A stretch of 64,000 nt of DNA, from assembly GCA_011037195.1 (NCBI GenBank), contig JAAEAF010002749.1:62001-126000 (forward strand), written 5' to 3'. This document shows positions 55,721-63,560 of this stretch, one piece after another. The position numbers were made by a program, and so were the translations under genes. The DNA comes from Triatoma infestans (lineage: Eukaryota > Arthropoda > Insecta > Hemiptera > Reduviidae). Positions within the stretch are counted from its first letter, which is position 1. Each line of letters begins with the position of its first letter. The notes under the pieces are model-generated. The model searched no databases and was not told the origin of the DNA. It was given only the letters and a program-made list of their open reading frames with translations.

Positions 55721-56884
55721 ATGATAGAGCGACTCCACAGAACGGTGGTGGATAATGTATCTTTTTTTGTTCGAAGGGATGGTCGAGATTGGGACGTTTG
55801 GATTCCTTTCGCCTTAATGGCTTACCGATCCACCACACATACCTCCACGGGATACAGCCCACACTTTCTTCTGTTTGGAAGGGAATGGGAGCTTCCATTC
55901 GGTTACAATCTGTCTGCGACTGATCTCCCAGCTGGGGCGGAGGAATATATCCGTACTTTACAGGGCAAATTATCCGAGGCGTATCAGGGTGCGCGGAGTG
56001 CTACCCTACGAGCACAAGATATGTTGACAGCCGCCTATAATCGGGGAAAGAAAGAACGGGAATTCGCGATAGGTCAGCTGGTATATATGCTCGAGCCAGC
56101 GGTCCCTCCAAGGCATGCACGGAAGTTTCACAGACCGTGGACGGGACCACACACAGTGGTTGCACAGACCTCCCCATGGAACTACCAAATTTCCGTAAAT
56201 AAAGGGGGATTGGTGGTGGTACATGCAAATCGCCTTAAGGCGGCTGGGGATAGGGAGAACTGGGAGGATACGAACAGCGCCGCAAAGGCGCAGGAGTGTA
56301 ATTGGCCCAGGGGAGGCATTTCGACCGTAAGCAGCGAGGAAGAGGGAGGAGAACAAACGGACGAAGGAAAAGGGGGGCCTGGTAGGAGTCCAGAAAGTCC
56401 TATAGTAGTTTCTCAGGTGCCTAATCGCCAGGAAACAGTCGCTTCCGAGGAGGGGTTTGATTCAGTGGAGGAAGAGGAGGGAGTTGGGGATAGTACATGG
56501 AGACCGTACCCTGACCAAATGGCCGACTGTGCACCGTTGCCTCGATCGCCTTACGAGCTCCGAAATGCTGAGGGAAGCCAGCAGGTAGCTACCCCGAGGT
56601 CCGGCGTCGTAAACGTAGACCCCCGTGTGGGATTCCTCAGGCTGAGTAAGGGGTCGATAGGTTGCAAGTTAGCCGCAGAGGCAGGTAAGATTCTTCTGAA
56701 GTCTATAGTTCTGGTAGTAAACGCCACAGGGTTCAAAGAGTCAGCGGGAGAAGTGAGAAAGGACTACGAATCTAATTATAGCAACACCGGAAAAGCGCAC
56801 GTAGACCGACAGTCTAGATTCCTCCCCACCAACATTATGGCGAGTATAAGAGGAACTCCGAAGGAGGATAGCCACGATGAGTGA
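55721..56884 (+). pseudogene. gypsy integrase C-terminal part with long acidic extension
   Basis: IERLHRTVVDN at residues about 2-12 carries the catalytic Glu. WIPFALMAYRSTTHTSTGYSPHFLLFGRE (about 27-56) is the standard integrase core end, followed by a basic GPY-like region (RPWTGPHTVV, about 145). From about residue 190 on, the protein is an acidic, low-complexity extension of some 195 residues with YELRN. There is no transmembrane segment that would suggest env. The frame stops at 56884. Confidence 0.8.
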
Positions 56885-57039
56885 TCAAGCATGGGGAAAG
56901 AGAGGTTGTCAACAAGTAGCTCAGGAGACCCTGCTGGGGTACACGCTCCTCCTGGATAGGAACATCTCCAAAACGGAGGAACCATAAGCAGGTCCCACGA
57001 AGATTGAGGAAGTGAAACCCCGTTGTTTCACTTTTCCTT

Positions 57040-57052
57040 AAGGGAGGAGTGG
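57040..57052 (+). promoter_or_regulatory. polypurine tract
   Basis: AAGGGAGGAGTGG lies directly before the TG that starts the 3' LTR. In LTR elements this is the primer site for plus-strand DNA. Confidence 0.8.
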
Positions 57053-57761
57053 TGTAATAGTAGGGAATAGAAATTATTAAAAGTCAGACGGCAGCGGCTG
57101 AAGTAGTGGGGGAACTCGACACACGCACGCACAGCCCGTTGGAGTGGGGAGTGCTGTAAGAGAGGAGAGACAGTCAAAAAGGCTGAGGCCAGCGACTCGT
57201 GCACAAGTCGACATATGCGATTATTAATTGTTACAAACAACCAAACAGAGGCAGCAGTTTGGACCCTAGATTCTGCTGGTACGTGGAACTGTCGACACCG
57301 GTGAGTTTTGTGTCGGTGGAGGACTAAATGAGCGACGGGTGCGACAGTGTGAAGGGACTATTTATAACAAACACTTCCTGTTTTTTTGTGTTAGCGAGAA
57401 AGCATTTCTGTTGTCAATTGGAACAATTATTTAGTTTTGTAGATTATTATTTTGATTTAACTTCATTATTTTGCCGAGGAGGGCTATTTTCTGTGTTCGC
57501 GTTTTTCATAATTAAATTTGTAATCAATTATCATTAGTGTAAGTTGGATAAGTTAGTCGCGTGTATTAGAGTGAATGTGAGCGTGAATGTGTATAACCCG
57601 TGGTTGGGTATTAGTATATTGTAATGTTATTTATTGTAAAGTAATAATTGTTATTAACGTTAAGTTAAGCTGTACTAGGCTTTACTTCTGTTTGTAAAAT
57701 TATAGACTTTGGCCGAAATATCTGCTTAATTTTTATTGTCTTCTCTCCCCAAAGGTTTACA
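57053..57761 (+). repeat. gypsy 3' LTR (709 bp)
   Basis: Starts TGTAATAG after the polypurine tract and ends GGTTTACA, giving the short inverted ends TGTAA/TTACA. The first in-frame Penelope codon (GTA CAT TAC CTT) begins at 57762, so the right junction is clean. The LTR is AT-rich in its second half. No second copy exists in the window, so its length rests on these end signals alone. Confidence 0.75.
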
Positions 57762-58614
57762 GTACATTACCTTAACAACATAAACAAGAAAATAAAATTC
57801 ACATACGAAAAAGAAACGAACAACACCCTCAACTTCTTAGACATGAAACTCACAAGAACCGACCATAAACTAGAATACGGAATATAGAGAAAAGCAACTA
57901 CATCAGATGCTATCATACCCCACAATTCCAACCACCCCACCCAACACAAACTAACTGCACTTAGATACCTGACGAACAGACTTCAATACACACCCCTCAC
58001 ACCCACAAACCACGCACAAGAATTGTAGACAATCTACAAAATAGCTGAAAACAATGGGTACAATACAAACATCGTTAATAAACTCCTCAAAAACGAACCA
58101 CACCACCGAAATAGGACTGACAAAGAAACAGCAGACAAATTCGCCACATTCACATATATTGGAAGCCACACGTACAAACTCACAAATTTTTTCAAAAAAA
58201 CTGGGCATTAAGACATCCTTCCGGACAAACAACAAATTAGGCAAAAAACTCCGCACTCGTACCGAGTTCACTGACGTGTATGACAGCAGTGGGGTTTACG
58301 AGTTGAAATGCCCGGACTGTGACAACATTTACGTGGGGCAGACCGGCAGAAAAATCAAGGAACGATTTACCGAACACATCAGATCATACAAATACAACAA
58401 AGTTGACTCAAATTACGCCAATCACCTAAACACTAACAAACACAAACCGATGACATAACGACCACGATGAAGCTAATACACTCTGGCCACAAAGGACGAC
58501 GATTTGACATAGTAGAACAACTCGAAATATATAAACGCAAGACACAAAACTTAATAAATGAACAGACAAAATTTGCCAGTGAACCATTATTCAAAACACT
58601 CTTCCCACAATAGC
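57762..58614 (+). pseudogene. Penelope-like element 1: RT end and GIY-YIG endonuclease
   Basis: VHYLNNINKKIKFTYEKE and NTLNFLDMKLTR (57762-57860) are the RT C-terminal motifs that normally follow the YVDD site within about 25-30 residues. In-frame stops occur near 57887 and 58026, and a frameshift near 58200. Frame 58054-58458 then holds the GIY-YIG nuclease: GVYELKCPDC, NIYVGQTGRKIKERFTEH. After one more break near 58440, HSGHKGRRFDIVEQLEIYKR leads to a stop at 58612. The endonuclease nicks target DNA for insertion. The active-site Tyr, Arg and flanking motif are visible. Confidence 0.85.
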
Positions 58615-59039
58615 AACAGAAACACAATTACCAGTGCAAACATTACACACGCAACAAATAGTTCTTAAACAGACTTTAGTTTTAGGTTTAGTTTTAAATC
58701 TACTAGGTATATATAAATTTACTAGTTTATAAGTTACTAGTTTATTTAAATTTACTAGTTTAGATATATATATAGGGGAAAAAAAAAGAAGAAATGTTAG
58801 TTTAATCGTTATTTAATTTTATTTAAATTTATTTTGTGTATTTTTTATATTCTGTTTTGGTTAGTTAATTGTAAGTAAATCTCCCTCCAACAACAGAGTT
58901 TAAAGATTAGACCGCCACGTGTTGTGTCCACTGTAAGAAAAATTTGCCCTTTAACAACCCAAACACGAGGTTTCCCACCCATCTGGCCACATCCCTTGAC
59001 TTAGTTTAAGAGTTTAGTTTTTTAAAAATACGTCTCAGT

Positions 59040-59175
59040 TAGTGTGAAACTAAGCTTGCTCTGTGCGAGTCTGTGTTGTCACACTGTCTAAAAAACGCAT
59101 CCTGAAGATGGGCGAACGCCAGAAACCGGTCGATGACTACAAAATAAAGCAGGCTACCACGGAAAATGTCTTGAT
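59040..59175 (+). repeat. Penelope element 1 terminal repeat with hammerhead-like core
   Basis: This stretch matches the right arm of the module pair at 61788-62118 (TAGTGTGAA.CTAAGC, GAGTCTGTGTTG, ACACTGTCT, ACGCATCCTGAAGATGGG, AGGCTACCACGGAAAATG). At 59096-59137 it reads CGCATC-CTGAAGA-T-GGGC/GAAC/GCC-A-GAAA-CCGGTC-GATGAC. CATC pairs with GATG as stem I, stem II is GGGC/GCC(A), and GAAACC/GGTC gives a 3-bp stem III with no loop. Published Penelope hammerheads have such minimal stem III and are thought to work as dimers. An extra T sits between the core and stem II. Confidence 0.7.
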
Positions 59176-59179
59176 ACTA

Positions 59180-59540
59180 CGGCATCCTTATACGTTGGCG
59201 GGTGTGTGCAACATATTTCCTGACGTCACTTTAGATGCTCCCACAACTTCCCCTCAGCCTGTTCATGCTTGTTCCTCTCTTGCACGACTCTCAATGTTTA
59301 ACCGGACAATACGCGTCGCGGAAAACCATAACTCAATGGAACATCTGGTTGTGATAATCGGGGATCCATTTTTTTTTTTTTGCCAATTTATCTGCTTCTT
59401 CATGTCCACATGGATTCCCACAATGTGCTGGAATCCATGTGGAAAGCCAACAGTTTGCCCGAATGCTTTTAAGATCCAGAATTGCTCCCCTACAGTCCAG
59501 TATATCCAAAGAGGTCCTTATTGTTATTAACATTTAGTAT
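59180..59540 (-). pseudogene. LINE RNase H scrap
   Basis: Minus-strand frame 59333-59533 carries LSTWIPAHCGNPCGHEEADKLAKKKK, which matches the RNase H WVPxHCGIxGNExADxLAK motif with its final Asp. The left side is broken. The T11 run near 59361-59372 lies inside it. It belongs to an I/LOA-like LINE different from those above. Confidence 0.6.
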
Positions 59541-59569
59541 ACCGTGTTTTTGATGAAACCTGTTACTTC

Positions 59570-59826
59570 TTGGAGAAAAGTGCAGAAAATAGTTTTTAAT
59601 CAGTCACTTCCGGTCAACCGATTTTCTTCAAACATTGAATTTTGGCAATACATCTAATTTTAAATTAATATTAATTAATTAGATGATAGATATGGATAAA
59701 TAAACTGAAATAGCATTTTGAAGGTAAGCCTCTTAACCTCTAATCTCTTCTCCTAAAACTCGTTTATAAAATGAATTTACCCCTAGAAAAATGATTTAAA
59801 TATAAGTTTATATATAGTAAAGCATA
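59570..59826 (-). repeat. H-family repeat, minus fragment
   Basis: AATCAGTCACTTCCGGTCAACCGATTTTC and AATTTTGGCAATACATCTAATT are the minus form of the AACCGGAAGTGCGAC block. CCCTAGAAAAATGATTTAAATATAAG is the middle block. It is interrupted on the right by the tRNA-Ile-like SINE. Confidence 0.6.
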
Positions 59827-60013
59827 TTTTTTTTTTTGGCGGGCTTATCTTCCAACTACCAAGTTAGGTGTCGTGGACGGGAGCGGAAGCACTTTCTTTA
59901 CCATTAACATTTTTTTTAAATGTATATAAAATCAAGCAGTTTATACGCGGTATTTAAACTGAGGACCTCTCAGTTATAAGTCCATGTTCATAACCACTAC
60001 ACCAAGACCCAAA
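59827..60013 (-). repeat. tRNA-Ile-like SINE, minus strand
   Basis: On the minus strand it starts near 60013. GGTGTAGTGGTTATG (A box, about 59988-60002) leads to ACTTATAAC (UAU anticodon position, about 59972-59980) and GTCCTCAGTTTAAATACC (weak B box, about 59949-59966). About 110 bp of body follow, and an A11 tail (59827-59837). Length and layout fit a SINE. The B box has two changes from the consensus, so Pol III activity is doubtful. Confidence 0.65.
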
Positions 60014-60024
60014 CATTTCAATGT

Positions 60025-60150
60025 TATATTCGTAACGTTTTCTCCCGAAGAAATTGTTTTTTTTTGGGGGGGGGGAGGAGGTTCTGAATAACAGTAGCGT
60101 TATGGTTTGTTCTAAAGTACCATTTCAGTACAACGTATAGTTTTTTTTAT
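60025..60150 (+). repeat. H-family repeat, plus fragment
   Basis: ACGTTTTCTCCCGAAGAAATTG, a G10 run, then TGAATAACAGTAGCGTTATGG and AAAGTACCATTTCAGTACAACGTATAG match the family middle, next to the SINE. Confidence 0.6.
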
Positions 60151-60259
60151 CACTCATACTCTTTATTAATATACATTAAAATTAATACTATAACATTGGA
60201 CTTAAAAACTTTCACAAAATATGATAGTTGGAATTAAATGAAAAAAAGTCCTAATATAA

Positions 60260-60375
60260 TATGTATAAAACACTTTATTAATACAGTATCGAGCTTTTGT
60301 CCTAGGAGCCAGGTCATTTTCAGCATAATACAACCAGATTAAAACACAACATATTCAGGTTAAGTTTGATGATAG
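60260..60375 (-). repeat. Penelope-type terminal repeat scrap with hammerhead-like remnant
   Basis: On the minus strand it has CTGAAAA (60317-60323), a GACCT...AGG stem, and CAAA where GAAA is expected, then GCTC (about 60290). AATAAAG follows. It precedes the Penelope element 2 fragment. The core has two changes, so it cannot be active as written. Confidence 0.45.
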
Positions 60376-60497
60376 GTTATGTTTCATATTTTAACGATGT
60401 TGGAAAACAAACTGTGTCATTATTTCAATTTTTTTTTAAAAAAGACAAACACAGCTCTCTCTCAACATGCTACAAAAACTGGACACACTTTTGACTT

Positions 60498-60510
60498 TAG
60501 TAAAACTACG
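60498..60510. repeat. 13-bp target site duplication, left
   Basis: TAGTAAAACTACG recurs exactly at 61701-61713 around the Jockey-type LINE. Confidence 0.85.
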
Positions 60511-61700
60511 TCACTTATCGACCGAACTACATCGCCATCACTTATCGAGAGAACTTCTATTATAAAAAACATACAGGAATGGTAGTAATTGACATCGAAA
60601 AGGTATTTGACACTGTCTGGCACACTGGACTCCTGTTTCGCTTAATTGAATATAAATTCCTTCTCTATCTCATTAAATTAGTCTCCTCATATCTCGAAAA
60701 TAGAAAATCTTACGCCTGCATTAACTCTACCATATCAGTTCCTTATTCCATCCTTGCTGGAGTCCCTCAAGGTTCTATCCTAGGTCCCGCTTTGTTTATT
60801 ACCTTTATAAACTCCATTCCAAAACCTGACAATATTAACGTTTACGCTGACGATGTTGGCCATAATCGCCACTTCCTGGAGAACTGACACAATCTCTAAC
60901 AGACTTACTAATGCACTGATTAAACTGTCAAAATACTTCAACAAATGGAAAGTACAGATCAACCACAAAAAGACTGAAGCCATTCTATTTACTAAACGGA
61001 GACTGTACATCAATCATAACATTACAGTCAATAGTACTATAATATCTTGGTCAGACAGTATTAATATCTTGGCGTAACAATGGACCGCAAACTTAACTTC
61101 ACTACACACATAAAAGACAGAAATATCGCTGGTAAGACAGCCATTAGACTCCTCTTTCCACTTTTCTCTCGCAACTCCAAATTGTCCACAAAAAACAAAT
61201 TAATCCTCTATAAAGTTATAATCCATCCGATGCTCACTTATGCCTGTTTAGCATAGAGCTTTAAATGTAAGAGCTATCTAGTCTATCCAAACTACAAATT
61301 GTCCAAAATAAATTCCTCCATTTTGCTACTGACATGCACCGCTGCACACATATATCACATCTTCACGTACTAACTGACACATCCACAATTACTGACTACA
61401 TAAAAAAACCGACTAACAAAACTTTTGACTAAAATCACTGTTTACCCAAACCCTCTCTGCCAGTCCATAGCCGACACTTGATTATAGGCACAAGCGTATC
61501 AAAAACATCCCTAGAAGCTAACTTTTCATAAAGTCATTGGGTTTTTCTTTTCTTTTTCCCAGATGATTGTAATTAATTAAACTTTGTCTACAGTTAAGCT
61601 CACTGGAGGGTGTAATACTATGTGCATTTGTACTCCTGTTTCCAAAGTTTGTATATATTATATGTAAATAACTTGTAAATAAAAATTCTATCTATCTATC
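60511..61700 (+). mobile_element. 5'-truncated Jockey-type LINE
   Basis: A 1,190-bp insertion in Penelope element 2 with a perfect 13-bp duplication and a tail ending in (TATC)n at about 61690-61700. Frame 60579-60887 has VVIDIEKVFDTVWHTGLL (first catalytic Asp), AGVPQGSILGPALF and NVYADDVG (active-site pair). After a break, frame 60853-61077 has WKVQINHKKTEAILFTKR. Further scraps to 61480 (YKVIIHPMLTYACLA) complete the RT end. There is no endonuclease. It is related to but clearly different from the 5.3-10 kb LINE. Confidence 0.85.
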
Positions 61701-61713
61701 TAGTAAAACTACG
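61701..61713. repeat. 13-bp target site duplication, right
   Basis: TAGTAAAACTACG follows the (TATC)n tail and matches 60498-60510. Confidence 0.85.
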
Positions 61714-61774
61714 ATAGTTGACAAAGGAAAAGAATTCACAAAAAGGAAAATTTTTAGAAAAGATCCACATCAAT

Positions 61775-61787
61775 AGAGAAATAGTAT
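61775..61787. repeat. 13-bp target site duplication of module pair, left
   Basis: AGAGAAATAGTAT is identical to 62119-62131. Confidence 0.85.
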
Positions 61788-62118
61788 CAGAGACATTTTC
61801 CGTGGTAGCCTGCTTCGTTTTGTGGTCATCGGCCGGTTTCGGGCGTTCGCCCATCTTCAGGATGCGTTTTTCAGACAGTGTGCCAACACAGACTCGTACA
61901 GAGACTTAGCTTCACACTAACTCTAGTTAGTGTGAAGACTAAGTAGACTAGTTAGTGTGAAGCTAAGTCTCGGTACGAGTCTGTGTTGGCACACTGTCTG
62001 AAAACGCATCCTGAAGATGGGCGAACGCCCGAAACCGGTCGATGACCACAAAACGAAGCAGGCTACCACGGAAAATGTCTCTGATGCTTTCCAGCTCTGC
62101 GGAACCAACCACCACAAC
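61788..62118 (+). mobile_element. inverted pair of Penelope terminal modules with two hammerhead-like cores
   Basis: A 331-bp insertion with perfect 13-bp flanks. 61788 to about 61927 is the reverse complement of about 61946-62085, with few differences. The right arm extends about 33 nt further (62086-62118). Both arms match the terminal repeat of Penelope element 1. The right arm has an intact layout at 62005-62047: CGCATC, CTGAAGA, T, GGGC/GAAC/GCCC, GAAA, CCGGTC, GATGACC. The left arm (minus strand, 61824-61866) has the same except GGCC for GGTC, which removes the U16.1 pair. There is no coding sequence. It was inserted into Penelope element 2. Confidence 0.8.
62005..62047 (+). ncRNA. candidate hammerhead ribozyme
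   Basis: Predicted parts: stem I CAUC/GAUG, core CUGAAGA, one extra U, stem II GGGC-GAAC-GCCC, core GAAA, stem III ACC/GGU without loop, and cleavage after C62040 (GUC/GAUG). A loopless 3-bp stem III cannot close in a monomer, which fits the known dimer-dependent type I Penelope hammerheads. The extra U before stem II departs from the consensus and could reduce activity. Confidence 0.6.
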
Positions 62119-62131
62119 AGAGAAATAGTAT
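62119..62131. repeat. 13-bp target site duplication of module pair, right
   Basis: AGAGAAATAGTAT follows the ACCACCACAAC end and matches 61775-61787. Confidence 0.85.
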
Positions 62132-62194
62132 ATCTATCAATTTTAAAACACAGATATTGCTGATCTTAATTTCATATATACGAATTTATTGAAA

Positions 62195-62555
62195 TAATGA
62201 CAACGCTTACGGAGTAGTTTTTGGAGTTTTCTTGTTATAACGATTTTCTTTGTACTTGAAGTGCTCAGGAAAAAAAAATCAATTTATTTGTGTGTGTGTG
62301 TATGAACAAAATATCTCAATAACGGAAATGTTTTACTTTAAACTTCGTTTATAAAATTTGAACAGTTTCTCGAAAACGGCGCAACCATGGTTTTCTTTAA
62401 ACTTGTATATCAACTAATCATCTAAAGAACTACAACTTTTATTTGTAACATTTTTCCAATTCATTTAAGAGGGGGTATTCTGTGATATGGCGATAGGCTT
62501 TCCCTTAAAATGTCATTTCAAGATAATATGTGATTTTTATCATTTACGTATTATT
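62195..62555 (+). repeat. H-family repeat, plus copy split by I-like LINE
   Basis: (TG)n slot at 62290-62302, ATCTCAATAACGGA, GTTTCTCGAAAACGGCGCAACC, ACTTTTATTTGTAACATTTTTCC and AAAATGTCATTTCAAGATAATATG in family order. It stops at a T-rich run at 62556. The next family block, TTGGAAAAAATCGATTTATCAG, is at about 63512. Confidence 0.65.
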
Positions 62556-63490
62556 TTTTTTTTTTTTTAATTTTTTTTTTGAGCAATGAGTCTTGCAGTT
62601 ATTATGCTGTGGGGTTGCATAATTTGTCCACACCTTACTCTTTGTACTAGAAAATGATTGTCGGTTTTTGTTGTTTTTGTTTTTCATTAATGGTTGTTAA
62701 TAGCGCCGACATTACTCACTCACTCATTCGCTTTCATTCATAACTACAAGTTCTCCAATAAATACATTCGTCCTAATAAATACACTCACACCATACAGAA
62801 CAAACGTGCATATACTATTTGGTCGGGATAGAGTACTTGACATTCCTCCTCTAACCCTAAATCTTAAGCCTAAATCTAAAATATGTTATATAAATCTATA
62901 TACAAGTATAAACTATTTGCTCTAAAATTCAAATTAATTATTTCCACTAAATTTTTTTCATAAATTTTAATATCTTTTAACAAATTTTATCACCCGGTCG
63001 ATGATAGCTCTTGCGGAGATGATATCTTCTAACATTTTTCCGTGCTTCTGACAAGGTCTTGGGAATCTTGTACAATTTTCTACTTCGTCGATATAATGGG
63101 CACTCAATTATAATAATATGTTGCACAGGATATTGGGACACATTGCAAGTATTACAAAATGGGATTTTGTTCCCTGCTCATCAGATAACTATGTGACAAC
63201 CGAGTATGGCCGATTCTCAAACAAGTGACAATTATCTTCTCTTTCCGAACGGTTCTAGATGACGATTTCCAGATTTGCACTGTGTCTTTTATAGTTCTTA
63301 GTTTATTGTTTGATTCTGCTGACCATTCCCAATGCCAATTTTGGTAAATATGTCTTTTTTTTACTATGCGCAATCTGTCAGCAGGCATTGTTACTGCCAT
63401 CCTGGCTGCTTTTTTTTTGCGGCAGATTCGACGGCAATGTTGCCCTGAATCCCAGAATGACCGGTACATATTATTTAATAAAAATTTATT
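62556..63490 (-). mobile_element. 5'-truncated I-like LINE, minus strand
   Basis: On the minus strand the order is RNase H end (KKAARM, preceded in broken frames by a GHSGIQGN-like motif near 63440-63470), the segment WSAESNNKLRTIKDTVQIW and CLRIGHTRLSHSYLMSREQ. After a frame break comes a Cys/His end with IIIECPLYRRSRKLY. A 3' UTR of about 400 bp follows, then an A-rich tail (62554-62580, seen as T on the plus strand). This is the C-terminal pattern of I/LOA-type LINEs. It sits in an H-family copy; ATCATTTACGTA and ATTGTTACGTC flanks may be a worn duplication. Confidence 0.7.
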
Positions 63491-63560
63491 GTTACGTCTA
63501 AAATCCTAATTTTGGAAAAAATCGATTTATCAGAAATACGATTTTTATAATTATTATGTA
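63490..63560 (+). repeat. H-family repeat, fragment right of LINE
   Basis: CCTAATTTTGGAAAAAATCGATTTATCAGAAATACGA is the decayed CCAAATTTGAAGAAAATCGGTTAACCGGAAGTGCGA block and continues the copy at 62195-62555. Confidence 0.55.

Larger units (their letters stand above)
52560..57761 (+). mobile_element. Ty3/gypsy-like LTR retrotransposon lacking 5' LTR and most of gag
   Basis: Order: gag zinc knuckle, protease, reverse transcriptase, RNase H, integrase, an acidic C-terminal extension, polypurine tract and 3' LTR. Protease-RT-RNase H-integrase order identifies Ty3/gypsy (Metaviridae). No 5' LTR, primer-binding site or capsid region is present. Sequence matching the start of the 3' LTR is not found near 52560. 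At least four frame breaks inactivate pol. The base composition is clearly more GC-rich than the surroundings. No env-like signal/transmembrane frame was seen after integrase. Confidence 0.9.
51797..59175 (+). mobile_element. Penelope-like element 1, interrupted by a gypsy element
   Basis: The left part (51797-52560) carries the start and core of a Penelope-type reverse transcriptase. The right part (57762-58614) carries the rest of the RT and a GIY-YIG endonuclease. A 3' UTR and a terminal repeat (59040-59175) with a hammerhead-like core follow. Between 52560 and 57761 lies a 5'-deleted gypsy element. The N-terminal part and 5' terminal repeat of the Penelope element are missing. Roughly a dozen codons of RT appear to be lost at the left gypsy junction. 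Confidence 0.85.
60440..61774 (+). mobile_element. Penelope-like element 2 fragment, split by a LINE
   Basis: 60440-60510 encodes KTNTALSQHATKTGHTFDFSKTT and 61701-61774 encodes SKTTIVDKGKEFTKRKFLEKIHINREI. Together they form the C-terminal end of a GIY-YIG endonuclease region, a different family from element 1 (which ends SGHKGRRFDIVEQLEIYKR). The Jockey LINE lies between, and the inverted module pair follows at 61788. Upstream parts of the element are missing. Confidence 0.7.

Noticed and set aside
56300..56884. Envelope gene after integrase, which would make the element an errantivirus
   Set aside because: No signal peptide, fusion-like or membrane-spanning segment is visible; the region is an acidic low-complexity extension in frame with integrase.
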